Shown here piece after piece: positions 21,295-35,000 of a stretch of 64,000 nucleotides of DNA. This DNA is from Pristionchus mayeri (lineage: Eukaryota; Nematoda; Chromadorea; Rhabditida; Neodiplogasteridae), in assembly GCA_036245805.1 (NCBI GenBank), contig BTRK01000003.1, positions 29,343,215 to 29,407,214 of the forward strand. Direction: 5' to 3'. Under the pieces are notes generated by a model. That model did no database searches. It was not told the DNA's origin and worked only from the letters and a program-made list of their open reading frames with translations. Each line of letters opens with the position of its first letter. The first letter of the stretch is position 1. The translations under genes and the position numbers were made by a program.

Positions 21295-24200
21295 TCAGAC
21301 TGACTCCAGACCCGAGTCGTCATGGGGCGATCCCCCTATGGTACTGGTGGAGTTGGGCGAGCCAATCTGGTGGTAGATGCGGGTAGAGGGTGGTGGCACT
21401 GCGACTAGGGCTCGATGCGAGTAGAATCCGATCGAAGAGGAAGAATCGAGTGGAGATGTCGTCGTGTTCGTCTCTGACTTGCACGAGTTGGAGTTGAAGA
21501 GACCGTAGGTCAGAGGACGTCCCGCTGCCTCCCATGGAGCATCGTATCTGTAATGAAGACATTGATCTTTGACCTTTTCACCCAGTAAATTCTAATTCCC
21601 TTAGGCACAGCACCGTTCCTACACTCCCTGTGGCTAGGCTGGCAGGTAGGTGTGAACCCCGGTCTCTTGTCATTGTAAATCTCTCTGAGAGTGCGCGGGA
21701 GTCTGATGGCGCGGGGAGAGGGAGTGTGTAAAGGGGAGAGCAAGATGGGCAGCTCATTTTCTCGGTGATCGATCGGGAATCAACACTTCAGTGTGTCTGC
21801 CAATTGGGGCGAGATTTAGGGCTATGAGACTACACTAGGCTCTCAGATGCCATCTACTGAAAAATTGGTACGAAGAGTGAAATTGTTGCTAAACAGCGCA
21901 AGTCCTGCTAACCACCGTAACTACTGCCTACTAAATGGAGTAACTCCTGACCTCCTCTCCTCCTCCGGTTGGTAGACGTACGTGTGACGGGGCTTCACCG
22001 ACACCGATCTCTTCTTCAACGATGACTTCTGACGGCAGTAAGCGACGACGAAGCAGAAGAGAAGACCAGAGATCACCTGCAAGAGTACGGTATCGATCGA
22101 TATTCCTGACTACCGTAATCGTTAGTGATTGATTACAGTATCCCATAAACACCCCAGGGGTTGTAGTAACCCGATCTCCTACCATCTCAAGGTCTTGGCA
22201 CCTCTATTCTGTAACTAAATTAGGGGCTGCCATCATTTATAGGAGGATGATGATGCTCTCAAAGGTCAATGGGCAAGGAGAGGTGAGGACCAGGAAACAG
22301 TCAAGCCCCCCCCCCCCCCTCATCAAAGAGCCAGTCTATCCCCTCCTTCGCCCCTCTCGACTCTTGCGCATTGTAATTAGCAGGCTTGAACCGCCATTGC
22401 GCCCTGGCTAATAGAGAGAGAGGCGTAGACCACCTTGCCAGCCTGGCGAGCGGATTGCAATCCAAGGTGAGGTGGGATAAAATCTCGTCGTGGTCAATCT
22501 GATGTCCCTAATGCTAAGCCCCCACTTGAGATTGACATGATAGACTAATCCTAATTCGGAGGGTACTTTAGGAGTACTGTAATGGTTTGGTAGGTCAGAT
22601 TACTCACCACGGTCAGCAGAGCCAGTCCGAAGACGCCTGCCTGCAGCAACTGCGAGTCGGAGAGACCGAGAAGGGCGGCAGTCGAGCCGTTGATCTGCGC
22701 CTCCTCAGGCAACTGCAAAGTTCAAAGATCAACTTCGGAGAACTAGGAGAATAGTTGGCACGGTTCCAACATTCCAGAAACTACCGTATACCTCATTGGC
22801 GATCACGGAGAGCGCGGCGGGATCCGGGCACCACGGGCAGCGCTCCGTGTGCTTCTGCACCACGAGCGTCGCGTTGAAGCAGCGTCCGCGCACCTGCACA
22901 TCATCAATTTGAATTTAAATTCAGTTCGCGAATCGATAAATAAGCTACCGTACCTCGATGACCTTCTTCCTGTCGTCGGCGTCGATCGTCTCGACGACGA
23001 GACCCTCGTGTCTACGGTAGCGACCCTGAAATTTGAATTTTGAATCTGGCGCGAGACTCAAATCGAAGGTCATCAAATCTACGAGGTGCGCGGTCGTTCT
23101 CACATTAGGGACAATCGTCTCAATTGTGTGCCCTTCTAATAGACTCCATTACTGCTCTCTCATTGCGTAACTCCTCCATCTATTGACTCCTAGTTGTGAT
23201 TTACTGGCGCAGGCTGTCAAGGCTAATCCCTCCATTGAGTGATCCACGCTATTCCCAGGGTGCCATCCCCCTATAATTGGCCCGATGATGGCACCAGCTA
23301 CTAAATGACGCACTTGCACCTGGATGGGAGGGCGAGAGAGTGTGGGAAAGGGAGAGAGCCGGCATCTGCCCTGGCTAAGAATACTCAGCGGGAGCTGCAT
23401 CAGAGCTATTGTTCCGATAAGACGCGCTTGATCAATGACATCCCGGAAGCTGAGCACTAGACTAGGGCTGCTTCAGATTTTGACCTACTGATTTATTGAT
23501 CGAAAATGCATCTCCAAAGATCAAAGATCGAATACTCACGAAAACGTCGTCGGTTCCAGCTCCTCTGAATGGTTTGGATGCCGAGGTCTGGTCGCATACT
23601 CGGGGGAAGGCGTAGACGGGATCGTTTCCAGTGATCTGGCACGAAAGAGTCACCTCATCGGGAATGCCCGAAGACCAGTGGGAGACGAACTGACGGGACG
23701 ACTCCTGAAGGTGATCTTTGATCTGTATAACCCCTAACATTTTGCAGTTTTTTATTAACATTTTCAGTTGTTGTTATATCCGGTCACAATTTCCTATTTT
23801 GAAGACCATTCTTTATTCGATTCCCCAGTGCCATCATCAGATTATTTGCAATAGCTGATTTCTGACACAATTGTCTTGGCACAATCAAGCTAATCTACCC
23901 CCCAATCCATGGCGCAACACCTTCCCCCCTCAATCCACCTGAGATTTATTCGCGCAATCGCCTCGAAATTCGAGGCTGAATTTTCCGCGCGAACGCCCGC
24001 GTTTTCCTGTATTTAGTGGCGTGTTTAAGTGCACTTCGCCCTAATCGAGTCACTCAATCTAGATCAGCGGAATGGAACACCCCTTTGATTGAGCGCCCCC
24101 TCTCTACATCCTCTAGTTATCTGACTGGTTAGAGAGTGTAGAGAGAAGAGAGATGATAACAGTGCCTGTTCGTTCGCATTGCGCAAGCGTGCGTGTCCTC

Positions 24201-25987
24201 AAGATTCAAGGGAGAGCAGCCGAAAGAGGGGAAAGTCTGGGGGAGATGCAGAGGGGGTTGCGTCATGAAGAGAGAACACGATACGGCCTTCAAAGAGACA
24301 GGCGTCTGGTCTTAGCCCCTGCCGCTTCTCACCTACTTCTTTTGTTCTTTGATCTACCTACTCTCCCTAGAACTAGAGGATCATCAAGGTTTCTCGAGAG
24401 CTATCTAACCTTATTCCTTATTGGATAACTCAGCAGAGTTATTATTGCGAGCCTAAACGCACTGAACCGTGTGCCAAAACTCGCGTGTTATTCGGTGCTC
24501 TTCAAAGAGGGAGAGATCCAAGAGGTGTCAGCCAGCGCACTCTCAATTCTCCCTTATCTCTCGCTCTATGAGGTAAATAAGTGAATGCCTGGTGGGCTAA
24601 TTGGATGAAGTGATGAGAGGATGAAGGAGGCGCTAAGAGACCCTCTATTCATATCAGAAGCGCATCTTTTTAATAGAAGATACCGAAGGTGAGAAGCGAA
24701 AACAGATGCGCGGAGATAAACAGCGAGATTCCATCTATTGTCTTGTCCCTCTAGGTCAACCTCCCTCTTATCTGCACCAAAACCCACGGGGGCTGTTGGA
24801 TACTGACCGAAACCAAGAGATTATGAGCGACCGTTACTCGAATTCAAAGGGCCCTCCGGAAGCGCTGCCCCTTGGTTTACAAGCCCCTCGCCGAACAGAC
24901 CGAAAGTCAGAGGAAGTGAACGGTTGACTGCATAGAGAGAAGACAATGAACGGAACGGTATAATTGGGGCCTATCCTCAATAAGTTACCCCCCCCCCCTC
25001 TACCCCAGCTATTCAGAATCATGCACCCGGAAGTATGTGTTGTTTTGCCAATTTGGAATATCTCCGAGAACGCGAAAGGATGAGAGCGGCGCAATTTGGA
25101 ATGTTCACTGCTCACCTGCACAAAGTGCTCCGACACGGGCCACGAGATGGACACCTTCTCCTTCATCGACTGGATCTCCTTGACAATCTGCAATGTACAC
25201 GATTCACCTCTGACTCTCTCAATTCTGCACACTATCTCGCCCTGCTCTGACAGGCGGTAGCTAGTATGGATATAGCTTTCACACGACTATTCCTAGCGGT
25301 CACTCTATTTTGATTCGAATTAATTGAGGCTGTCTCGGGATACGAAAACAGTCTAGAGAGGCTAGAGGGAGTTATGCAATGTCCCCTGCCTGCGTAAGTG
25401 ACCCGGAATATCTTACTTAAATCTCGTTCGAGATCCTCTCTCCTCTACAATAATCGAGGTAGACGGAGCGTGTTTGAGACTATTACCGGTCTACTCGATA
25501 CCTAAGGTCATCCCTCCCTATTGAGCCCAATGATGTACTACTACTACTGTGTTTAATTGAGGGAGGGAAGATTGGTGTGGTCAGGGAGGAAAGAAAATCC
25601 CCTTCCCGGATGCCCGAAAACCCAGCTAATGATGGGGATAATCATGTGAAACTTGCGCGAGCTCCGCGTTTTTGTACTCTTTCTCTATCCTAGTGTTGGA
25701 CTAGAGATTTGCAACTAATTGTGGGGATGTTTCCTGAGAACGAAACTCTTCATTCTACTCTATTCATTTCCTACGCCATCACCTTGGTCAGACAAAGCGA
25801 TAAAGCATGGAAAAGGAAGAGAGAAGCTCGCCTTGAATCGTGGATGGCTGCATCCTCCGGTGGTGAGGCAGCCCTCCTTCCAGTCCACTCGCAGCAACTC
25901 GGCCGTGATCCAGAATACCTCTTGCTGCACGGTAGCAGCGGCTGCAGCTGCAGAGGCTGCGAGCAGCGCCAGCAGCAGGGCACGCAT
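21295..25987 (-). CDS. Single-pass type I membrane protein, nematode-type, function unknown
   Basis: Eight phase-consistent exons, 320 aa: 25919-25987, 25116-25187, 23540-23704, 22954-23025, 22792-22893, 22608-22712, 21952-22076, 21295-21547. Signal peptide MRALLLALLAASAAAAAA; an extracellular region of about 180 residues with six cysteines, including RCPWCPD; a membrane helix GVFGLALLTVVISGLLFCFV; a basic stop-transfer (RQKSSLKKR); and a cytoplasmic tail of about 115 residues with RYDAPWEAAGRPLTYG and a Ser/Thr-rich end finishing GLESV. The tail motif (Tyr-x-x-Pro-Trp then Arg-Pro-Leu) is one I associate with a family of uncharacterised nematode membrane proteins, and the terminal ESV could be a PDZ ligand (inference). 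The ATG follows a TTGCAG acceptor by 3 nt. Introns are longer here (up to 1.4 kb). Confidence 0.78.
23705..25115 (-). other. Long second intron of the membrane-protein gene
   Basis: 1.4 kb with no exon recognised on either strand. It holds an 11-C run (24988-24998) and the octamer CTTTGATC at 23716 and 24347. Open frames at 24153-24428 and 24834-25232 lack motifs. Confidence 0.5.
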
Positions 25988-26040
25988 CTTCTGCAAGGAG
26001 TACGGTAAGATACGGTAGAAAGTACGGTAAGATTGGGCTG
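25988..26040 (-). promoter_or_regulatory. Start-proximal splice acceptor and triple TACGGTA motif
   Basis: A TTGCAG acceptor ends 3 nt before the membrane-protein ATG. Just upstream, TACGGTA occurs three times at about 12-13 nt spacing on the plus strand. The acceptor fits either SL trans-splicing or a 5'-UTR intron. Confidence 0.5.
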
Positions 26041-29000
26041 AATCTCGCTCGAACACACTCTCAGAAACTGTCTGACTAGAGAGAGCACGCGTAATGGAGA
26101 GAAAAACGTGTTGAAAACGGTATGCGGCAACATACATATCGTAGGTATGATGAAATGCAAAACTAACGGCATCGTCCTAGTATTGCTGAAAATGATTCGG
26201 AAAGAGCGTAGTAATGTGAATGGACGAACGAGAAGACAAGAAAGAACGGGTCAAGCGATAGGAGGAGGAAGGACTCATGGTGGGTAACACGAAACTGTTA
26301 TGAGGGAGGTAACAATAGGCAGCTATTTTCAAGCGGGCTAGATTACTCAACCACTGACTTCCGACCAGGTGATACGGGACCCATCATCGGAACCCAGGTG
26401 ACTACCACAGGGGTGTGGGACCGAGAGGGAGAGGGGGCGGGGCGAGCAGAGAGACAGTACTGAACCTGGCGAGAGAGGGAGGGAGAGGCGGAGAGACGGT
26501 TAGAGGGAGGGCGAGAGAGTGTGCGAGAGTGGGAGAGTCATTGAGGAGAGAAGCTCAGGTGCGGTAAAAGGAAATTAAGAGGAGCCGCCCATATCAAAGG
26601 AGCTGGCCCGAACAGTAATAACCGTAATATGAGGGCGCACATCGGTGGTCCCCGGATGAGCCCCTGGAACCAGGGGATTAACCCCCTCTCGAGATGTGGT
26701 TCTCCTCCACTCGACATGTCGCCCGATGTCTAATCTGGACGCACAAGTGAAATCCGAGACACTCTAATTGAGCGTGGAAAGCGGCCCTTGCTTGAGTGAT
26801 TGTGACTCGAGGTTGCCCATCTGGGTCCTGGTTCCAGAACCAGTGGTGCCAGACCCGAGTGGGTGGTGCCATCGCACCCAATCGACTGGTACCTCTAAGA
26901 TGGGAATGTGGTGTGTGGGCACAGTGAGCCGGAACCAAGGTGATGATTGTGGCGTACCACAGCTAAGCAGATTACCCCCGCTTACAGAGCGAACGAGAGG
27001 GATTAGGCCAATAATTGGCCTTGGTAGGTCATGCGAGCGCAACATTTTAAGTCTTCTCGACTTTTCAGAGGAGGAGGATGCACGAAAAGGGAGGAGCGCT
27101 AACAATGGGATAGTGTTACTGCTCAGGTAGGCGCTTTTCCCACGGGAGGAATTAGCTACTGACTTCTCCTCTCTGTTTCGCTCGCTCTCTGGTAGGCCAG
27201 AGAGAGCCAGAGAGTGCGGGAACTGGAGAGAGTCAGAGAACGGAGTGAACTGATAAATAACAATTGTGGCTACGACTCTGCAGCGATTGTACAAAATAAT
27301 ACAAACTTGCGCGAATATTGAGAGAGACAGTGAATAATTATCTCTCTTAGACTAGAGACAGTGATTGGAGAGATGAAGACAGGAAGAAAAATAGAGAATC
27401 AATGCAGTCTGCCATTATCTGCTGGAATAACTGGGGGCTGAGATTGGAGTGAGATATCGATGCGATCCATCGGAAAGTGACAGATCCAGGGATGAATCTC
27501 TCTACGGGGGCAGAGAGATAAGAAATCTGGCCTCATACGTCAACCTCACACGCACCCGATACAGTTATTAGAGGAAAATAGTGGGAAATAGTCAGAATCG
27601 CGTGAATTTTCGCCCTGCCATGCAAGGGAATGCATCCAAGTCGTGTATAAGAGACGTAACGGAAGTGAGGAATGTTCTCAGCCTCACAGGCGAGGTGTAG
27701 TGACACCCAATAATAACAACTACCGGAAGCTAATGCGCGAATTACCCGCTGGGAGGTAGTGGATGAGGTGCGACCAGGGTACCACTGACAACTTGGTTCC
27801 GTAGTACCACGCCTGGTCCCGCACTGATCCGGGCGCGCGCCACTTCAAATGGCCAGTCAATCAAGCGGTTGGGAAACAGTGACGGTGCGAGTAAAGGGGC
27901 GGATTAGGAACAGCAGAGGTGTTTCCGAGCAGCCCCTCAATGGGATTATCTGGGTAACTGAGAGATAGAGAGACTGACCCCTATCAGATTACCCTGACCA
28001 AAGAAGGACTCTCAGGGGGCAGGGGGGAGGGGCGGGCGCCTCTCTAATGGTACCCGAGGAGCTGACACTGATCCCCTCGTTTGAAGTCGCGCGCGAGTCT
28101 TGAGAGGAGATCATCGCGCCCCCAGGGGGTGCATGGGAATACGGTAGTCATGGGAATACGGTAGATCAGAGCTGGCAATTGGATCACATCCGGGAAGTAG
28201 GCAGATAGAAGCTTGGAATCATTCGGAGCCTGGAAATCACCCGGACATAAAAGCCGGCTCTGCCTAGCAGAGTGCTACATCGAACGAGCAAATGACACGG
28301 TCATAAAGTGATTCTGGCGGGGAACTCAGCCTCCTGAGCATAAGCATTTGTCTTCAGATGAGACGCCAGTCGATGTCATAAATCGAGGGGGGTAGATCAA
28401 AGAGAATGGGGAAGACCATAACTAGTGATTCTATAAAGGAGCAGACGGGGGGAGCTCGTAAAATCAGCAGTGGTCCAGTGGCAGGTTGCCGCAATTTGAG
28501 CAGCTCCTTCTGGGATCAGAGAGATGGTAGAATAATAATGAGGACTGGGGGAGAAGAAACACATTTTTTTTTAAAAAGTTGAGTCAGGAAAGAAGATAGC
28601 GCGCAATGGAAGGTAAGAAATAGTCATGACGGAAAGAGAGCGCGAGTATATTTTGCTATGATCTCCAAACGCCGTAAGCAAAGTGATAAAAACGACGACA
28701 GCTGAGCGTGATTCAGAGGAGAGGAAGAAGAGGAAGGAGAGAAGAGGTGAGAGAGAGCGAGAGAGTGGGAAAACTGTAGAGAGCCAGAGATTACTCCCGA
28801 GTAAATATAGACATGGATAGGTCATCGTGCGAGATCAAAGGGGAAGTTAGCGGGAAGGGCAAGCAGCGATCTGCGTGAATCTCTCGATTCTGCCTGATCT
28901 CTCGCTCTGTCTGACTGGAAAGAAACTGTGGAAAATGAAGAGAGGAGCCAATCAGATCTATCGATTCGCCAAGTGAAGATCAGTATCGGCGTTTCAGCCA

Positions 29001-32000
29001 TGTTTTACACCGAAAAAGAGCGGCAGATAGGAAAAATTACTGCGAAAAATGGCGCCAATCTGATCACAAAAGAGGAAGTTGGCCAGAAACTGAATAACTA
29101 GTTGAAGATGATCTCAAACACTGCGCATCACTTGATAACAGTAGAGGAGCAACAATAGGAGAGCGGAAGGTCTATTATCTCTGAGGGCCCTCGAAGGGAT
29201 TAGATGAGATGATTACAGTACTCTCGAGACACTCGCGATGATTACAGTATGCCCGCACAACTTAGTGGTAAACGGTGGGGAGCAAGAAGGAAATCACACT
29301 ACTTTCTACGGCACACAAGAAGCTCAAGCAACAATAGAATTATGGCAAGAAAGAGTCCGGTTTCTGTCCCTCTGACACTGCAATTTATGGGCGCAACCCG
29401 CATACTTGTAAGCAGATACTGATAAATTGAGCGCCCATTCCTTTCCGACCCAGATTCAGACTCGACTCCTGGACACGAGGCCGGAACTGGAGAATAAAGT
29501 AAATCAGCGCGAGCGATCTCTTTGACGCCTCGAGTGTGGGACGAGAGAACAAGGAGATCGAGGAGGGTGGAAGACAGGGCAGAGAAAGCGAGAGACTGCC
29601 TGAATTAGAGAGAGCGCCCCTGTTTCGGTGTAGATGTACAACTAAGATAGGGACGTGGCCTCGCCTGAGGAGCTGAGAATGGATGGGGGGAACACCGCAT
29701 TTGAATGATGGAGATCGATGGATACCGTAACCTGCTCGATTCGTGACGGGACCAAGGAACAAAGGACATGGGGTTAGAACAACACAGCTGGCAGATTGCG
29801 CAAAGAAGGAGAAGCTGAGAGGCAGAGCCGAAGGAATGAAGGGGGGGGGGGCAGAGATGGCTCGCACGATAGGTTGGTTCCATCTCCCGACCAGCAAACA
29901 TCGAGCACCTTTATGACCACGTATCTCCCCCGAGAGTTTATGGTCTCGATCGCTGACCCCTCTACTCCACTCCCTACTATCACCGGAAGCAATTGTTTTT
30001 TGCCCCAAAACAACAAAAATTGTTGTCTAAATCTTGAAAACATGCAAATATGGAAATTGCTCGAAAAATCGCAGACAGTAAATAGGCGTTGAGAGTTGCG
30101 CAAAAAAGCGGCGGAGTTGGAGGGAGAAGAGGTACGTGAATCCCCTCCCGGAGAGAGAGATTGCATTCAGAAGCCGTGCCTCGGCCTATCAGAAAGAGTG
30201 CAAACTGAGGGCGAGAGAGTGCAGTGATAGAGGAGGGCGCAGACAGGGCAGAGAACTGGACCGGAGGGTGAAAAAGCGATTAGGTGGGGAGAAAAACTCA
30301 GAGCAGGTGAATCTGGAAGTGACTGCCTCTCGCGATCTCACGATATCCAAATTTCAAGATTCTGCTAAATTTAGAGTTTTCAAATTTTTTTACGAAACAA
30401 ACCGAATACGTTTTAGTGTGATCGCTCATATCACTAAAAGGAAAATCGAAAGAGAGCATTCATTTCCGGTCTCAATTGGAATTGTGGTGGCCCCGGGAAA
30501 AAGTGAGTGAAGAAAAGCAAAAATAAATGGCGCGTTACAGCGGTGATTGTGATCTGATAACCGGAGTGTGAAGGGAAGAAATTGAACGAGGCAGATAATG
30601 GTTAGCTAACACATCGAGGGCTTCAAGGTTCTCTTGTTCTGGTATCCATCTAACTCTGGGTTCAAACCGTGTCCAAGTGCTACATCTCTTAGTCAGGATT
30701 CTGGGAAACCTGTGGCGAGAATAGAGTGATAGGCTATCTGAAGATAGAACACGTGCGCTTCGTTGAAGAGGGTAATATCCCCTGCGAATAGGTACATAGA
30801 TATTCTCGGCGGGATACGGGAGCTCGAACACTGTAACGAGGGAGGAATCCGGACTATTTGCCGCGCTGTCATCAGACTTTGTAAGTAATCAGGGAATATT
30901 TGAGCGAGGGATCAATGCAAGCGATGATTGTGATGATGCACACAAGTAAAAAAGCGATGATGCTATCAGAAGTGAGCGAATATCTCCATTCTTTACACTT
31001 TATCTCATGCTAGCTAGAGCTAGAGAGCACGCCAAACCGTGAGAGTGACCATTAGTCGAGGCTATGATTGAATGATGATACATTGATGGCAAAAAGTTAC
31101 GAGGCTACCAGAGAGAGATGAGCGAATCTATCATTGCTTTCTCTTCGACCATTCAGCTAGAGATCAAGAAGATTGAAGAAAACGCACTCCTCGCAAGCCT
31201 TGCATAAAGGAAAAAAGACTGAAATGGGAGCTTCCTACAGCTTGTGCGATACAAAAGAAAACATCTGGCCACTCACTCCTCACACTCCGTTTTCACCTCA
31301 TTTTGATTGGCATCGAGTATGAACAGAGAAGAGAGGAGGAGTTGGCACAGGTGCAATGGCCTCTTGACGAGTTGAATGGGAAGAAGTGAGAGATTCAAAC
31401 AGTTTGGGTACGGTACCAGAGAATTTTCGGTGCCCGCTCTGATTCGGTGCCCGAAAACTGCCTCGGACGACACAGTAGAAGCAAGAGTAAACAGGGTGTG
31501 TTCTCGCACCTCTTTTGAGGACTGGCAATGAGAGAATGTGAGGAACGGAGAGAGTGGGGAGACTCCCTTTCAGGGGTTCGATGTCAAGTAGGCAGTATAA
31601 CTGTACACCCATCAGGGGGGAGGGAGAGTATTCCTACTGCGAGGACTAACAACCAGTGAATGGGGAAGGACCCTGCAAGGCAATGAAACAAATTGGAGTT
31701 GAGGACCACTCGAGTGGCGCCTTTTCAATGGAGGATTCTGAGATTGAGGACGAATTGGAATTCGAGCTGCGAGCGTTTAATTTGTATATTTTCTAAATAT
31801 TTTTCTAAAAATAATAATGAAATGATGGCTGAGACTCGAAAGTTCTCCGCACATTCTACGGAAGCGATCCACACGGTATTTGTCACGCTCCCTCTTCTCC
31901 TCCCTTGACGACTCTGTTTGATTATGGAAATTACGCGAGACGCGTGTAGATGACATGAGATTATTCCCATTGTGCAACAGTTCCCTCGCTCGCGCAAACA

Positions 32001-35000
32001 GACAGGCGTGAATTTGAACTGAGATCGGGAGACTGTGGAATCAGAGAAATACGTGTAAATCAAGCAAATGTAGACAACAACTCAAATGGAGTTGATATTT
32101 GACATCGCCCAGATACTCGTGTCACTAATCTATCATAAATTGTAGCAATTGTGAAGGGCAACCTATTTTAAAGTATTGATTTCTGCTAGATCCCCATCTC
32201 CGTTCACCCATTCTCCCTCATTCTCGCCTCTTCGAGTGGCTCGCACAGGCGAGTTATCACTGGAAGAAGAAGAGCGAGGTGGAAAGTAGTGTTTGCCAAC
32301 CACTGTGATAAGTCATCGAGGACTACTGGGACGATCTCGCAGACCAGAATACCACTACTGTAAGCTACCGGACTATCTATAGCTAATAGCCACATACAAA
32401 AATATAGCGATTCACATAATCGCACTACAAATAGGAATATGTATTCTGAATAAGTATAGGATTGTCCAAGGTTTCCCAGAAATCATTATTCCATTTATTC
32501 GCGCTGGCTACTGTATCTAGAGAGGATGTAATGAAGACGATTGTGTGGCCATATGTGCACATCAAGCTTTAGATCGAATATGGAGAATTTGGACTAAGAT
32601 CCCAAAAAAGAGAGATCGGAGACGGATCAAGGGAGAGGGACACGCACTCCAAACAGATTCCGAATGAGAGGGACGATAATCAGCGGGTTTCACCCAATTC
32701 TCCTGAGAGCAGCGATGATGTTGCGATAGTGAACGGTCCTTGGTGGTCTCTGGACTCTCCTTGTCTCGCGTGCTCTCTCATCCACTCTGACCCATTCTAA
32801 TGCCCTCAGGGCCCATCATAACTGTGCAGATGACTATCTCGATCAGCTGCTTGAGGGAATCGGGGAGTGGAAGATCAAAGGGGAACTGTTAGATGCATGA
32901 CTCTATACTAAATGTACCCTCTCTTAAGCGATTAATGATAGATAACATCTAGCAACAGTAAGCAATCGAACGAACGACAGGTAGATCAAAGAGAGCAGGA
33001 TGATTGCAAAATGATACTGCCAGAAGAGGGAAAGGTGATCAGAAATGGGAATGTCACCTTTGACGATAGGGAGGAATACTCAGGTGATGGGAATGTCACT
33101 AGAGGAAGGGGGACGCCCCAAGGAATCCGAGGTACGAAAATGGCTCGAATTGGAAACGTTTTAGCAGGTTGGCACTAGGAGGCTGTGATTCTTCCCAGAG
33201 GGAGACTTCCACTAGGAAATGGTTGCAGCGTTCACTAGATGGCGAGAGGAAGCTGCTGAGAACACTTGGGCGAGGTGGTCTCGATTAGAGCTAGAGGGCA
33301 TTTTTTGGGATGTTTCCTTCGCGCCACACTCTCACAATAGTGACCAGAGAGTGATATGGATATGAGTAGACGAATCGTGGGTATGAGTACGGGCGTTGAA
33401 TGAATGGATGCCTTTCGTTATCAAGGCTGTTCTACACTCTCGTACACACTGACACTAATCGCATTTGAATAATCACTATGTGTGCATGAATCAGCCTGGA
33501 AAGGAGACAAAAGTGGGCTGTGACCTACCATAAATCTCTCCTTTTTTCTCGTACTCCCTTGCTGGAACTCCATAACCCGGACGGAAAGGCCGGAAATAAA
33601 TCAAGTGAATGCGGGGGAGAGTTATGATGCCACACTATCAGGATCCCCCCTCTCCCTCCCTTGCAATCCAAACAGTGCCCCCCCCCCCTAAATCATGAAA
33701 CCATGATGAGATTGGAACGCGAATCAAGGGATTGAACCAGAATCGAGACATTTCTTCACTGTGTGCGAGTGTTCCGACGATTGACAAACAGCGGAAGGAG
33801 CCACACCACGACGATGATACGGAAGGAGGGCTGAGTGAGTCAGGGAATGAGCGGCAAAATAGCTCGGAGGAGGAAGAAATTTGAATGGAACTCCTCTCGC
33901 CCCCACTCTCCGAAATTGTCGTATAGCACAAATTGGCCAAATCTCGACGAGTTCTAGCAGAAGCTTGCGCAATATGGAAACGAATAAAGATCAAAGATTA
34001 GCTAGACGACCAGTGACTTGTTGGTGAGGAGGGGGCCAAATCAGGGGCAATCCTAGGCAGGGGAGGGCCAGTTAGGCTGGGGGATTAAAGTCTCCCTCCC
34101 TCTCTGCTTCCCTACTGGCGGAAGCAGTCAAAGTATAAATTGAATTCGGGACTGCATGAGGCTCAAGTGACTGGATAGGGATTGGATTAGGTAAGTTTTC
34201 CGATAGCCCCCTGATTGCACGAAGAGTGAGAGCATTGAGCATCAAAATAGGGAAGGAATCAGACTGAATTGTACGACATGGTGGATTCGGGTTTCAGCCA
34301 TTCCCAGTAAGGAGCAAACAGAGGTGACGACACCGGTAATAAGTGCGTAATCGTGCCAACCAGTCGACAAGGGCCCTTGTTCGGACAAAAAACGCGCTTA
34401 CTACCTCCCAACGCTCTCTTTCTTCATTGATCTGATAGAGAGGGAGAAGTAGACGATTACCCACATGGCCCACCTCGCACTAAGCCTCGCCCGGGAGGTG
34501 TTTCTTCTAGAAGAGAATGGGGACTATTGTGACGGCTACTGTTTGTTTGTTCGAGAGGTTCGGAATTTCGGAGAAACTGCGGGCAAAAACCGTGTGACCT
34601 TCTCTCACTCTCTGCAGAGAAACACGAACGGAGGTGTTGTTGAGGGATCAGATTTCAGTGCGGATTGCGGGAATGAGGGGACTATTCGACACGAGATGAT
34701 GGGAACGGTTGGTGTGATAGGAAGTGGGAGAAACAACAGGGAAAACCGCGGCGAACTGAGGAAGCATGCAATGACTGACCGTTGAGGTAACAGCGAGAGA
34801 TCAAAGTTCAGCGCTCGAGTTTCCCCAGTGAGTCGCACTCGTCAGTGAATGGAGATGAAGAGGGACGGGGACTGAGAGATGAAAGATCGATTGCCTGTAT
34901 CACTCTATTTTAGGCGCTCTCTAGCTCGTCATGCGGAATCACGACGTTCCGTCTTTTCGAAACGATAACAAAAATGAGAAATATTTTAGAATAACTAAAA

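Noticed and set aside
26764..27294. 176-codon open frame on the minus strand
   Set aside because: Same low-complexity style and overlaps the GGNACC clusters; no start or domain support.
29385..30008. 207-codon open frame on the minus strand
   Set aside because: Ser/Leu/Pro-rich translation of GA/CT-rich DNA, no motif, no splice partners. Overlapping frames on both strands are equally open.
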